The notes: generated from the sequence alone by a model not told the origin. A stretch of 64,000 bases of DNA from Tretioscincus oriximinensis (GCA_022410635.1 JAJVDF010000019.1:2539997-2603996); one strand, 5' to 3'; shown: positions 44,601-58,040, counted from the stretch's first letter. Made by a program: numbers and translations.

Positions 44601-44810
44601 TAGGCTGACCGGATGACCCCTTTTGGGGGGGTTGAAAACTCATTTTGGGGGTGCCTCCAGGTTTTTTCTGAGGAAAAAAAGTTAAAAAAACAAAATATTT
44701 TTAGAAAAAAATCTTTTTTTGAATTTTTTTTCCACAGAAAAAACCGGGAGGCACCCCAAAACTGGGTTTTCAACCAACCCACCCCAAAAGGGGTCATCTG
44801 GTCAGCCTAA
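44601..44810. mobile_element. Foldback element with 60-bp arms
   Basis: taggctgaccggatgacccc, then ttttggggg, pairs with cccaaaagg, then ggtcatctggtcagcctaa. The arms continue through gggtgcctcc / ggaggcacccc to an AT-rich loop. Similar peptides appear on both strands because of this symmetry, so neither is a gene. The TAA-like flank might be a 3-bp target duplication. Confidence 0.85.
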
Positions 44811-44929
44811 CCTCAGTCCCAAAGAACAGGACTGACATGCCCCAAATGAGTTTGAAAAGGAGTGAAATCCAAAAAAGCCTGTTCAAAACCAGTTNCAGTC
44901 CTTTGCTTCTGTGTGACTGTGGCCTTTAT

Positions 44930-45092
44930 CATGGGTCCTTTAGGCTTTATTTTGGGATAAACCTTGAAATAGAGGCCTNCCATTTATATGCTACTGTATT
45001 CTATGACAGACCCTAAATGTTTTCTGACATGGTGATGACAGGCCCATATTCCAAGCTGTATCCCAAAATTACAGTGCAGGAAGGGCCTTAGT
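44930..45092. mobile_element. Miniature element of the 16.9/44.3-kb type
   Basis: The left end ggtcctttaggctttatttt, then gggata, and the right end tatcccaaaattacagtgca, then ggaagggcc, are imperfect inverted repeats. The inside carries ctnccatttatatgcta and gatgacaggcccatattcc. Confidence 0.6.
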
Positions 45093-46011
45093 ACGCATAT
45101 GTTACCCTTGAAACTTGATAAGTTACACTTTAGTTATGAATCTTTCCATTATTAAAAGGCAGACAGACTGCCGTATGGAATCAGGAGCCTCCCAGTATTG
45201 CAATATGGCTGTCCAACTTTTATGGAGAGTTATTAATGAATTATAAACACAGGCATTTTTTAAAAGCATATCAGCTCAGATAAACTGACAAATAATGTAC
45301 AACAAAGACAAGAGCTTTATGAGGTGTAAGCACTAGGGACAACTTTTTTTTTCTTTCCTGTGTAATAGCAATATATGGTAACAGGTTCCTAGAGATTCTT
45401 CTGAAGTTTCATGTCCTTCCTGTCTTTGGCTGTGGTCATACTGGAGAGTTTAGGCCAAGAAAACCCCCTGCACTACATATCTTTTAAAAGAAGTTCCTAC
45501 CTTTCTTGTGACTTTGATGACAAACAAGACATCAGTCAGTTACATGAGAAATAGTAGCAACTAATGCTAACAACAAGCTAAAATTTGCATTATAACTATT
45601 ATTGGTTGACTACTGTGCCCAGTTAGGACTTATTTGTGGTGCTGTGAACCACATATTGTAATCATTGTTTGAATCAACACATTCAACAACATTTATTTTA
45701 CTTTCTAAGCATTTGGCTTCTTGTTTGCATTAGTTGGTACTATTTCTCATGTAACTAATCCCGTCATAGCAACATGAGCTTACAATTAATTGGGAGTTAC
45801 CAGCTTGATTTTCTAGGGTTCTAATTGAACAATAGTAGTAGCAAGCTGGGATTAGATCTGAAGCTTTATATGCTTTGCCAACCCATCCAAACTTATTGTC
45901 TTGCCCCAAGAATTACTTTCATGTGTTTGTGGAAGTGTCAAATATAAGCATATCTGGGGACAAAGTAAGTGACCATTATTCATTTAAGTCCCTAATTCAT
46001 TCCAGAAGTGT
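45093..46011. other. Intergenic stretch, nothing recognised
   Basis: AT-rich, with no recognised feature. Confidence 0.4.
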
Positions 46012-46068
46012 CAGAAGTGACCCGATGANCCTGGAGGTCCCTTCCAACTCTATGATTCTATGATTCTA
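46012..46068 (+). mobile_element. CR1 3' terminus
   Basis: gacccgatganc, then ctggaggtcccttccaactc, then tatgattctatgattct is the plus-strand CR1 end with the doubled octamer. The insertion is about 57 bp. Confidence 0.85.
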
Positions 46069-46210
46069 CCAAACATACCCTTTGCCATTTAGATGTGCTA
46101 ACTAAAGCACACTGCTTCTAGCTGGCTCTAATTCAAACATTTATGTTGTTCTTTACCTAAGATCAGGGGACATAGCATATTGTGAAGCAGAGAAAGCCGG
46201 GATTTAGGTC

Positions 46211-46300
46211 TATGATATCATATGTTTATATACTGCTCAAAACAATTAACAGTGTATGTTAAAGTGTTCCCTTAATTGTTTTGAGCAGTATATGATATCA
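46211..46300. mobile_element. Tc1-type miniature element
   Basis: The inverted repeats 46229-46249 (tatactgctcaaaacaatta) and 46272-46292 are perfect over 21 bp and are followed inwards by a Tc1-like agggaacac-type motif (inverted gtgttccctt). The 10-mer tatgatatca lies on both sides (46211 and 46291). Confidence 0.8.
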
Positions 46301-46424
46301 AGTGTTTATTTTCTTTAATAGAAAGTACTGATTTTAATGAACAAAAAGCTTTTCCCTAGCCAAAAACTCTAAATGCAGAATCTCAGATAAAATATCGAAG
46401 AAACTGATAAGCAAAGACTCCAGT

Positions 46425-46935
46425 AAGGGGGTTTGTAGCACTTGGAGACTAACAGGAGAAGGGTAGATGGCATGAGCTTTTGTAGACACATCTACTTCTT
46501 CAGATGCTAGAGAACCAATGTCAGATACAAACTTTATAGGAAACTGTGTGAGGTAGATGATAAAGGACATGTAATATGGGGATGAACTAGATGAGAAAAA
46601 CAGCTAAGAGGTAGAAGTTAATCCTCTCAAGTATAGGTAAATGCCTGGGGGAGCATTTGTCAGGAAACCATGGTCTCTGTTAAANCCCTTGTCGATGGAC
46701 TGGAATTTGTGGATGTATTCTAATTCTGTTGCTTCTCTTTCAGATCTTCCTTTGTAGATTTTCTGTTCAAGGCCTGCAGTTCTGAAGTCTGAGATTGTAT
46801 GTCCTGGAAGGTTGAAGACAACAGATTCTGCAACAGACTTCTGTGTGTTGTCATTCCGAATATCGGTTTTGAGTCCATTTATTCCCTNGGTCCTGCTTTC
46901 TCAATTTAAAATGCTTAAGGGCATTGTTTGCAGAA
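46425..46935 (-). mobile_element. Penelope-like element, endonuclease end and 3' UTR
   Basis: The complement encodes GINGLKTDIRNDNTQKSVAE, then FNLPGHTISDF, then KIYKGRSEREATELEYIHKF and GFNRDHGF. This resembles the C-terminal GIY-YIG endonuclease part of Penelope-like elements, where an Arg-Glu-containing helix is followed by L..PxGLN. The 3' UTR continues to 46425 with the characteristic gtagcacttggagactaaca and gatgctagagaacc region. Only the end of the element is kept. Confidence 0.7.
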
Positions 46936-47067
46936 AATGGAATACACCACGTTGGAGGATGAACAAGTGAAAGTGCCTCTAATATTATGGGTGGTGTTAT
47001 TAGGTCCCATGATTACATTGCCAGGATGGGTCTGTGAACAGAGTTGGCATCTGTGCTTGGGCAGGCA

Positions 47068-47430
47068 GGTCCAACCCCCTTGTCATGCAGGATTCACTAA
47101 ACCATCCCAGACAAATGGCTGCCCAGCNTCTGTTTGAATACTTCTAGTGAAGGAGATCTCACCACCTCCTGTGGCAACTTATTCCACTGGTTTATCACCC
47201 ATACTGTCAAAATGTGTTTTTTTTTCTGATCTTTAATCTATATCTGCTTCCTTACAGTTTAATTCCATGTGCCTTCCATGTGCCAATGGAACAAAGCTGA
47301 TCCCTCTGCTCTCTGAAAGCCCTTCAGATATTAGGCAGCTATCACGTCTCCACTCAGTTTTCTCTTTTGCAATTCCTAGATCCTTTAACCATTCTTCATA
47401 GGATGTGGTTTCTCTATGATAAAACACATG
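47068..47430 (-). mobile_element. CR1 LINE 3' fragment
   Basis: ccaacccccttgtcatgcag, then ggattcactaaaccatccca, continues to tcctttaaccattcttcata and aggatgtggttt. It matches 34.88-35.24 kb. The extreme 3' end is missing on the left, where the Penelope segment adjoins. Confidence 0.85.
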
Positions 47431-49337
47431 AGAACAAATTTGCAGCTGCTTCAAAGTCTGATAACATTTTAAATATGTTTGCCAAGCTCAGACAGAACCC
47501 AATGCTTTAGTAGAGTAGTAACAAAGTTGAAATCTTTCACTGTGTACAGACCAGGCTTCAGGTTCTGCAAAGCAGCTTATGGCTGAAACAGTGAGTCAAG
47601 GGCAAGTGATAAATTCAAACTGTGACTGCAGTTTCCTTGACTCTCTCATACACCAGTATCTAAGTGAAATCCAAATGATAAGCTCTTTTATATTTGAATT
47701 CTGGGTGCATCCCTCATTTCTGGTTCAGTCCCACGAGCAGGTTACACCTGTGAGGCGTTTATAGTCTATGGAATTCTTCTAGGGGAAAATGTGACACTGG
47801 AGGACATGTGATTGATGTGCTTGTGTAAGTTATGTCCAAATAGCATGCACCTTTCTTCTGGGGACGTGCCAGGCTGGAAGACTGAACCCTGTGAAGTTGC
47901 GCAATGCACACAGTGAATTTTCTGCAACTACAAAGAGGTAAACTAGAAAACAACCAGGTGACAACCACTTGAAGAAAGCCAATAAGTGCTATGAACAAGT
48001 TTCCAACTAAATCCCATTACTGCTGTCTGGCATCAAGTTGTTTATCGAGAAATACACTTTTGGTCTGAGATGTCAAATATTTCTTTAAACACATTCTAAT
48101 AGATAATGATCATGGCATCTGCCAAATATCACAGNGTCATTTAAATCTTGTTATCCACAGGGGACATTTCTTTTGAGTCAGTTCTGCAATGTAAATGTCT
48201 CATTCCATGGTCTTGCTTTAGGCAGAGAATATTTTGAAATACTTTCTTGTTCTTTTTTAAAAACAAACCCACATATATACAGATGTAAATAGAGATTTAG
48301 TATCTCTGGTTAGTTTTGGGACTTTGAACCTACGTGTCAACAATCTTAATATTAAATTTTTCAGTGGCATTGTCTATTTCTGACTAAATCCCTACCTTTA
48401 GTGACATAACACTGTAAAAGNTCCCAGCTCTGGGGACTGTTCCTATATTTGATCTATCTCACCTTTGGGTTTCATTTCTTGTTTAGATATGATTGGTAAT
48501 TGATGACAGCCTCAAAACTATAAATCATCAAAGTATATAACAAAGAATGACGAAATAAATGACGCTCTGATTCAACAACTGATTCTGAATGTAGCAATGA
48601 ATGACTAAAGATAGCAGAAGATGCAATAAGTTTGTTTTGTGGAGGAAATAGGAAGTCTTCTTTCCTTCCTTCTGATTAAATTAGACTCTAGAATAGTTGA
48701 GTAAAAAGACACAAAAAGTAATCAAGTATTTTTAGGCACTAACTTAAATAATATGGCAGTTTCCTTGTAGATGTATTCTACACAGAAGGATTTAGCTAAT
48801 GAATAGAAGAAAAAAGCTTTGGGATGAAAACGTGTGTGCTTCTGTTAGTCAGAATGACCAAACCCCAACAGACAATGGATTTTGGTACTAAGAAATGGCA
48901 GCAATATGCCAGTTTTCTAGTATTACTGGATTTGTACTTCTAGAAAGGGAGAAAGTACTTAAGGGATTTTCTCANCATTGATCTTCAACAGCAAAATGTC
49001 TTCAGGTAGTTTTGCCATGGATTGAACTTTCTATCTGATCCTGTGTGTGGTTATGCCTCTTTTTAACTAGTGTTGAGAGCTGCAAAGGCATAACAGTCCA
49101 TATTCTAATGGACTTTGAAAGAATTCAGTCAATAACATACATTTGTACTGTACTGCATTTCCTTGATATTTCATTGATTTTTAGTGTTCAGCCTGCTTTG
49201 ACTTGATTAATCCAATTTTGCCAGTTTTGACCCCACAATGTTCTATTCATAACTTCCATTCTTGCATGCCTGTGATTATCATATTTAGTTTGGATTTTCA
49301 GTTACATCCTAGTACCCATGGACATTTCAAACACACT
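47431..49337. other. Intergenic stretch, nothing recognised
   Basis: AT-rich, with short ORFs only. Confidence 0.45.
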
Positions 49338-49465
49338 TCTGCTGCTGCTGCTGCTGCTGCTNCTTCTTNTTCTTNTTCTTTTTCTTTTTCTTTTTCTTCT
49401 TTTTCTTCTTCCTACTTCCTTCTTTCTTCTTTTTTCTTTTTTCTTCTTTCTCTTTCTTCTTCTTT
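49338..49465 (+). repeat. Compound microsatellite (ctg)n-(ctt/ttttc)n
   Basis: About eight ctg units are followed by a long interrupted ctt/ctttt pyrimidine tract. Three Ns occur at the change of unit. The polyserine/phenylalanine ORF is an artefact. Confidence 0.95.
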
Positions 49466-50917
49466 GAAGTAAATTCCCTTTCAGGTCACTTTTCTCCCAA
49501 CCATTTCTTTCCTCCCAGTAAAATTAACAATTAAAGCTCATTTATGTCTCAAAATCCATGGTGAATGGGGAAGTAGGAATAAAACTAAGGTTTGAATAGA
49601 GTTTTGTCATTGACATCGTTATCATCATGGTCATGATCAGAATTTTTTTAAAGGAACAGACAAATAAGACTTTGGCATCCTGAAAAAAATATTCCCTGAG
49701 TATAATGTTAAGATTGGCAGATTGCTGCAGCATTCTGGCTTTGTGCCCAGGTTTCCAAGATATTGCTGTCTTTGATGAACATGAGGAAAATTGGAAGGCA
49801 AGAGATTATAAACTGCATTGTTTAATATGGTTGTTTTTGGACTCCCGAGTTCTTATCTGTGGTGATAGTTTTTACAAAATATTGATTGAGTTTTCCAATT
49901 GGTTCAGGCTTGAAGCAAAGCTCGCTTACTCCACCTTAGTTCTAATCACGAACCAGACACATTGGCTGCCTTTAGACTTTTGTCAATTTATTTCATTGAG
50001 ATGGAATGTAAGCTTATTTCTGAAACTAAAAATATAGAGAAGATCAGCAACAGGAACTTAAAGCATTCAGAATAAATGAATACCGCAGAGGTACAATGCA
50101 TAACCTATTAATCAGAGAAAGAATGTGGAATCAAGGGAGCATATTCTCATTTCATGTGCTGGGAACTATACACACAATCTCCCTTAAGTGTCAATTAGAG
50201 ATGAGACGATAACCCTTAGTTGCTATTAGATCACAATGGACAGAGCAGCTAATGCATTAGACTGCTATTGTCCATCAGTGATACCATTAAAGCAGTGAGC
50301 TAAAGGATGAAAAAATGTGAACATTCTGCAGGGAATAGGCAAGACAGAAAATAGAAAGTTTGCTTTGCCTTTTCTGATAAAGTCATAGACTTTAAAAATA
50401 AATCTGTGCCCGAAGGAAGAAAAAATAAATGCCTAAAGCAGAAAGCACTGTTTTGCTATGTTATTCCATATGTTGAGTTTGATTAGAGAGTTGCCATATT
50501 GAGCCTACAGAGAAAATCTCTCTTTCCTGTGTGTGTGTGTATGTAGGAATTGATACCATTGATACCATCAAATTCAAGTAGCTGAGTTATTGAAAGCATG
50601 TTATTAATTCTGATGATTAGCATTTGCACAATAGTAAACTCTCTGGATTTTTTCATCCATGAGAAGGGAAGTGGATCATTCAATAATATTGCTTTTTCAT
50701 GACTGCATGACTGCAGAGCTTTTTCTGGCTCTTGACTGCATGGAGGCTCCTCTGCATATCGNCAAGGACTTTAGATTAGCTGGAAGAATGTTCTAATTGT
50801 AGGAGAAGCCAGTGAGTTTAAGCTCAGAATAAATCTTATTATGAAATTCACACTTATGTCCCTGAAACTAATCTAAATCTCATTATTTAAATCTGCCCTT
50901 GACCTTAGCTTGAAACA
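49466..50917. other. Intergenic stretch, nothing recognised
   Basis: AT-rich. A short (tg)n occurs near 50528. Confidence 0.4.
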
Positions 50918-51140
50918 CAGAATTATAGACTCATAGAAGGGATCTCCAAGGTTATTGGTCAGTGCAGACTTGCTCGATGTAGAATTCATTGAACCATCCC
51001 AGATGAATGACTGTCCAGCCATTGTTTGAAGAGTCCCATTGAAGGAGAACTCATCACCTCCTTTTCCATGGATTGATTACCCTTACTGCCGGAAAGGTTT
51101 TCTTTTTCTAATTTGAAATATTATTGATTTCAACCCTTTA
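50918..51140 (-). mobile_element. CR1 3' fragment, diverged
   Basis: agactcatagaagggatctc, then attcattgaaccatcccaga, then tgaatgactgtccagcc and gaaggagaactcatcacctc follow the CR1 3' UTR order. It is more diverged than the other copies. A (ta)n tract lies just after it (about 51140-51158). Confidence 0.8.
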
Positions 51141-51158
51141 TATATATATATATATCCA

Positions 51159-52892
51159 CAACTGGTCCAATGACAAAATTCTAGGCCATAAAGGGCATGT
51201 GGAAGGCTAGCTTCATGGTCTGGGGGTGATTTCAGCAGCACTTTAGGAAATAAATCCAAATTTTTGTACAGCAACAAAAAGGGTCCAGGCTTATATGAAA
51301 ACAGTGACTTCTATGAAAACTATGAAGGAACTTTCATTCAAAGTCTTTGGAGAATGGATTTGACTGAGTTTGTTGTAGAGCTGGGATTTTGACCTGGGAC
51401 ACCATTGGCTGTCTGGAATGTACAGATTCTGCCCCACCAGTAAATTTGCCATAGCACAGGATAAGTTGCCTATCCAGTACCAAAGCATCTTGTCCTCATC
51501 TAGGNAATTTGGGTAATAACAGAAACAGCCTTACAATCCAAAGAAAGTGAGTTTAACTATTGGGAGTCAGTCTTTTTTCTAATTTTTGAAAGAGATTTCA
51601 TGTTCTATAGTAGAGGGATTTTTATCTGATGGTTTTACCTACTTAAATGAATTTAATGGAAATTTGAGGATGTCATTTAAGTCTCTGCAAAGAAAAAAAA
51701 AGACAAAATGAATTTAATGAACATAGAAGTATGTTTAATTTATTTCACTTTGAAAACAGGAGGTATATGGCAACAATACCGTTTGCAGAGTTAGTAAATA
51801 TGTAGATTAATTATGATAACAGTAGAGTTTATTTTGCTAGTCCAGATAGTGCTAATTGACTTCGATGTCAGTGGTACATATATCTTCTTATACTATGTTC
51901 CTGAAATGAAGGATAATCATACAAATACCTCTGCCCAATTAATGAAGGGATTAATCCCATCTGTCTGGTGAATCTACCACAAATTTAATCTGAACAGCTC
52001 TCATTTTAGCATTTCTTTTAATAAAGCTGAGCATTCTGTTAGGTGTAAATCCAGTGAGATTATATAGAAACATAGTTTTTGCATAACGTCCTTCTGTCAC
52101 TCTTCCTTTAACACTTCTACCAACAAATGAAATTGAGCTGCAGATGATAAATATAATCAAAACATGAAAAACAGATACCAATTTTAACAAGATGAAAAAT
52201 GGTTTAGGATTTTTTATTATTATTACGAGTAACTCAAGAATATTAAATGAATATTAAATGAATATTAAAAATGAATTAAAAAGAATATACATTTTTGAGA
52301 GTCCATCAATATTCAACAGAAAGGACTGAACTAACATTCACAGAATAGCATATGGGAGAAATTCAAACCTAAGTTCTAATTTTTGAAAACGAGAGGAAGA
52401 CAGGAAGAGCTTATCTTGATAAAGAAATAACTACTTGTGGAGCAGAAATAGATAATTAACAATATATGTTTCAAATATAATAATCTTAACCTGGATTGAT
52501 TGTATCTGTGTGCTTTTGTGTGTTTTTGCCTTACATTATGTTTAAGCAGTTAAATCAAATGCCAATTTGTCTGACTCTTGCCTCATCTAAATAGCAGAGA
52601 AATACCTATCATTTACCATACCATGCACTTCTGCAAAGATTCTATAGAAATTAGATTTGAGCAACTCAGTGAAATTAACCCTGAGCATCGCACTTCTTTA
52701 CGTTGGCCCTTGGTTGAAAAAATGCCATTTTCCTTCTCACCTTCAGATACTGTTTTAATATATATATATTGTATTCCTTTTTTATTATTGGCCACACTGA
52801 GACATTCAGTGTAAGTGTAAATAAAACAAATAAAATGTAAATTGTTATCAAACACAACTAAAAATAAAAAAGCATCTCTTAGGTGTTCAGAC
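51159..52892. other. Intergenic stretch, nothing recognised
   Basis: AT-rich. A short (ta)n occurs near 52758. Confidence 0.4.
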
Positions 52893-53665
52893 TTGTAAAT
52901 ACCTCGCAGCGCGGTGGGGGNAGGTGAGGAGTTACTGGCTTGGCAGGGCCAGGCTGGACAGTTGGCAGCAGTGCTTTACTTCTGGAATAGCAGAAAGGCA
53001 TGCTGCCAGCTGCCAGATACATGATGGAGGTGGGGCTTAACAGAAACCTTAATTGACAGTTTCACCCCCTTTGTCNCATTTCTGTTGGAAGACAAGCATC
53101 CCTCCCTCCCTTTGTCATGGCTAGGGTGGTGGGTGCGCATCTTGGCTGGCCAAAGGAATGGTTACTAGATGGTATGGAGGCAGATTCCCCTGACTGTCCC
53201 AGAGTTTGGNAGAAGGCCCTTTAAAGTGTTCAGAGGCGTGGAGCTTGCCCTGGGGGTAGGGTTGGAAGCTGATTGCATCTCAGATTNTAGGGGGTAGGGC
53301 TCAATTTGGGTTTGCACTGGGTTGGACTCTATTCAACCTCCTGGATCCTCAGATGTGTCACCTTATGGCCGGTTTTGGTANCCACGAAGTTGGGTCAGGT
53401 TGTGTGATTGGTGGCAACCACTCAATTGTGTGTGAGCGAGGCCAACCCAAAATGGGTGTGGTTAGGTCCCTTGTAAGCCCAGACGTGGGTATGGGACCAT
53501 CGACCAAGATGCTGTGCCTTCNCACCCTCTTTTATGGCTTTCAGCCATGGCCATAATTTAATCCACTATTGTTATTCTACTCTCTATCATTATTCAAAAC
53601 TGATATATGTTCATGAATAAAGCTGTTAAATCTTTATTATTGTCTTTTGATTATTGCCTGCATAG
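52893..53665 (+). mobile_element. Non-autonomous Ngaro-type element, second derivative
   Basis: It begins ttgtaaatacct, like the 25.3-kb master, and contains gaagacaagcatccctccct, then cctttgtcatggctag, then tgcgcatcttggctggcc. This is the same internal join as the 9.5-kb copy. The 3' region keeps gttggaagc, acctcctggatcctcag and an AATAAA (53616), and ends near ttgcctgc. The rest is clearly diverged from the other two, so it is an older or separate subfamily. No coding capacity. Confidence 0.75.
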
Positions 53666-56600
53666 CCATCGCCAGTGATTAGAGGCACCACTGGGGAAAA
53701 TTAGGGACCCAAAAGACAAATATAAAATAAAAAAGATCTCCTAGTCTTTGTATCTGCCTCTTNCACAGATATAAAAAATACATTCTTTAGGTGAGATGTA
53801 GTTAAAGTTTAATAGGTTGGGGTGGTTATGAAGCTTTTGAGCTAATCTCACTCTGCTACAACCATCAACCAATAAGATGCCTGCGTAATTTCATTGTCAA
53901 TGAATGATAAGCTCTTGTTGCTACAAAGTGTTATGTAAAAAAGCTTCAATAGTAGGAGTCTTTTAGGCAATTAATTTAAACAAGGTGACACTGTTTTTTC
54001 ATACATTCACAAATGGAGTGGTTGTTTGAAAATAGATGCTAATAAATANGTAAATGAACAAACAAACAAACTCAGGTGTGGATGTTATTGACACTCTGGG
54101 AATATTGCAACCGTTAGTTTGAATTTTGAGGGAACGTTCTTATAGTTCCAACAGAAAGTACATAACCACCACCACCCCTTTCTCCCTGTGTTTTCATTAA
54201 GGGTGCACTGATAAACTGTCATATAAATGTTTAATAATGCAAGAAGTAGGTCAAATGAAAGGCCTGAGGTGAACATTATAAACTATTTTCATAAGAAATG
54301 TTTTGAAATTTAGGGATTTCCTGAATATTTTAAGATTTATTTAGATAGATAACATTTTGGTTATTTACAAAAGAGAACATGAAACAATAATTTGGCACAC
54401 AAAGAGGAATTTTGAGGGCTTCGAGGCTGCTGCACACACAATCAGTTTATTATTTTGAGTTGACAGAAATAGTCTTAAACATCATTCTGTACTTTGGCAT
54501 TCTAATTGGCTAGTGAAATCATCAGTAGACTGCTCTGTCTGCGTTGTTGTGGTTTACCCACTGCCAAGCACAAAAGGTGTTCAGCTGTCAACCTATTCAT
54601 TACCTGCATGCCTGGTTTCTCTGACATCTTTAGGAAAGGTTAGTGAAAGCAAATGTGGACATTCACATCATTAGCAAAGTAATTTTCTGTGATTATTACT
54701 TGATTAACCATTGCACTGCCCCATAAAAATAAACTGAGGCAAACACATGAGTTCCACTTTTATGTACAAAACAGAGGAAATAGCTTTTCAAAAGTGTATA
54801 CCTGACCACTTGACTGATACTGTACTTTAAGAAATGTTGGTAGCAAGAAATAATCATAATCATAATCAATCAAAATCATGATGTATGAATCTATAAGGGG
54901 AAGGAGGTGATGGAAGTGCCTGTAGGAATAGCTTGGAGTCAAAGATGGAACAGGTTCATTGTTTTTATGATTTTTGAAAATAGAAATATAAAACTAAAAT
55001 GTATAATCCTCATGATCCTAGATCAATTTTTTTTGTAATTAAAGTATTTTTCCTTTTTTCAATACCATTGATGTTTCCCATGGGGAGAGGGAGAACGGTA
55101 GTGGGAAGAGGGAGGAGTGGAAGCATGATTTCTGCTTTTGATTTATGTATAATGCTGCTTTGATTTCATGTGAATGTGTGTTTATGGATGTATTTTTTGT
55201 TATGTCTTGAAAATGAAAATAAAATTGTCTAGGCCTCATCTAGATGAGGTATTTTTAGAGCCATAATAGAACCCCTATGGTGGGATTGTCCCACAACGCT
55301 GCAAATTGTTCATACTTTCTCTAATGTGGACATCATGTGACAGGGGTTGACGTCTGGCCTTGCTACTAGTGTGTGGAAGTTCTGCCTCTTATTCCAGAAC
55401 TTATTCCAAACTACGAAGAAGTCCAGAAAAGGATTGTGTCAGAAATTTCTCTTTATAACATAGACAAAAATTCAAGCTTTTTTTTGCTTTGATTTTTATT
55501 CAAAACAAAACAAAACCTCATGAAAGACATGTTTTGGCTCTGCATACTATTGATAAAAATACTAATTTGGTTTATTGGCAGAATTACCAGTAGATATGAA
55601 GATTCATCTGCCACCATTCATTAACTGCTAGCTGTTACTCTAGGCAAAATAAATAAAGCAAGTAAACAAAAGCAGGCCACTTCTAATTTTAGTTTGCTTT
55701 CTGCAGCTCTTCTTGGGCTTGTTAGCTTGAAATTGGAACATGCCTTATGAAAGTTTTGCCTTCATGGGATTTCATTCTCTATGACAGCTTCCCTGGAAGT
55801 GGGCTGCAAATCTAAACTTTCAATCATCATTATAAGTCTGCAGTGGAACAAGANCTCCTTTCGGCACCTGATTTTACTCACAGACTGGAATGTTTACAAG
55901 CTGTCTGGATTTGCGAACCAGTTTTACTGCAGAAAAAGCTCACATGAAAGTATGTATAAGCACTGAATACACATTAAACTAAAAAGCAATATGAAGCATA
56001 AAAAGAGTTCATGGCTTTTAATGTAAATTCTCACAGGTATTTACAAGTCAAGCACAAGCTCTATCAAACAGAAATAATAATATATATCAAAAGTACATAT
56101 AGCTAGAAAAATGCTACAACCCCTCCCCCCCAAATTTAAACATTGCATAAAAATTAAATTCCTGAAACTGAATATTTTTGTTATCTCACTTCATATTCAC
56201 AAGAAAACTTTATTTTATAAAAAAGGGCTTAGTAAAAGCTATTTTAATGTTGGAAATTGATGTCCTCATATTTTATTTTATTATTTTATTTCATTCAGTT
56301 TCAGATTGGTTTAGTCATTTTGTTAACTATCTCACAAGTACTCTACATGCTTCCCCCCCCCCTGAAAAAGTCAGATTGTGATTGTATCCATTCTGTTGTG
56401 CTTTATAGCAAAATCTCTAAAACATTTGCTGCAAAGGACTGACTCTTTCTTTTCCATGCAGCAAGGAAACATTCTTCCTCATGTGTTTGACTAGAAAATC
56501 CCATGATGGTCTGGGATCCTATAGTACCTAAGAATGTTGTTTTTCTTCTGTCATTGGCCTCTCTTCCCTTGTTATCAGATGGGTGAATACAGAGAGAAGA

Positions 56601-57199
56601 AAAGCCAAGATTTAAAATGCTCTATTTGAGGCTNTGATTGGTTTTTTAATTAAAAATTATGTATTTTCCTGCCTAAATCCAGAAGGACTGGCATTCTTTG
56701 AAGATATCAGAATTCCATATGTATGATTCTGTAATGACAAGAAGATAATACATTGTGTTACAGAATCAGAATAAAAGTACGAGGTGGAAAAACATAATTT
56801 TGGACCTTCCTAGTACTACCACTGCTGGATACCTGCAATTATATGAGACAAATAGCCCATAGCTAAGCCATAATAGTGGGAAGGAAATTCACCTGGAAGT
56901 ACCTTTTGTGTTTGCTATTTTTTCTATGCATTTTTTTATATGTATACATTGAGATTGTGCATCTACACCAGAACTCTGGGATTTGTCTTGATTATACAAC
57001 CCATAATCCTACTTCTTGTAGAAAGTGTGGGCATCAGTTCTTCTTAGGTTTGCTGAGTCCAAATCTTTTGTAATGCCAGTTTTTCTTGCTAAAAATATTT
57101 CTGTGTCATGACTTAATCCTGTGAACTCATTTCAACTGAACTGCTGAATTTTAATTCCAGGTCTAATTTTAGTTCCAGTCAAATTCTAGTTTGGACCAT
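53666..57199. other. AT-rich intergenic stretch, nothing recognised
   Basis: No gene or named repeat was recognised over 3.5 kb. A C-run occurs near 56351. Confidence 0.45.
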
Positions 57200-58040
57200 C
57201 TTCAAGGGTGCNGCTATGTAAAATGTATTACAGTAGTCAAATAAGATTACCAGAGCATGAATCTCTGTAGCTCAGTTTACTACTGTTGAAGATGGCACAG
57301 AACTGGTAAATCAGTCAGACATAGAGATAAGCACTTCTGTTGCTACATGAATTTGAGGTGAAAGTGCATCCCTAATCTGTACACTAGTTAATAAATTAAT
57401 AAATAACCGTATTCAGAACGAAGTGCTACCTAACTTTGTAGACATGGATGTCATGATAAAAAGACTCTCCATCATTCAGTTTCATTTCATTCAGCTAATT
57501 TAAATCTCCTGACTCAGAAGAACTAGATATCATATTGAATAGTCAACTGATGATACAGTATTCAAACTCCATTGATAATCTTCTGCCAGTTTCATATAAA
57601 TATTAAACAGAACAAAGAGCTAATCTATAAGGAACTTCGTAGGAGAATTCCCAAGATAATAAATAATAAATCCTAACTATTACTTTCTGGAGTTCACCCT
57701 GAAAATATGAAAGGAATCACTGCAAAGGAATATCCCCTTGCAATCACTCTAGCAAAATACCATGATTAATGATATCAAATGTAGCTGACAGAATGATTGA
57801 TGTATATATACAGTATACATCAAGCATTATACTTGATGTTATATTGAAATGGATCAAAATAATCCATTCACTCTAAGCATTCCTGTAGTGGGGTAGGCAA
57901 AAAGGAGCTATCTAAAAATTGAATTATACCATTGAATTCATGGTCACAACCTCCTTGAATGCCATTCGCGAGCTTCTGTCAGCCATAACAGAAAAGGGCC
58001 AGGGAGACAAGTATTTGGCCAAACTCTGAAAGCTGCTTAT
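57200..58040 (-). mobile_element. L2 LINE, old RT fragment
   Basis: The complement near 57,780 reads LSATFDIINHGILLE, a degraded form of the L2 RT motif A (LDLSAAFDTVDHxxLL). Farther on come FNIYMKLAEDYQWS-like text and, at 57,225-57,260, the reverse of the IHALVxSxLDYC block. Many indels and stops. The right limit is approximate. Confidence 0.65.

Noticed and set aside
44600..44810. Pair of 65-codon ORFs on opposite strands with similar sequence
   Set aside because: The similarity follows from the palindrome, and no known domain is present.
49203..49472. 89-codon ORF with alanine and serine/phenylalanine runs
   Set aside because: It is produced by the ctg/ctt microsatellite.
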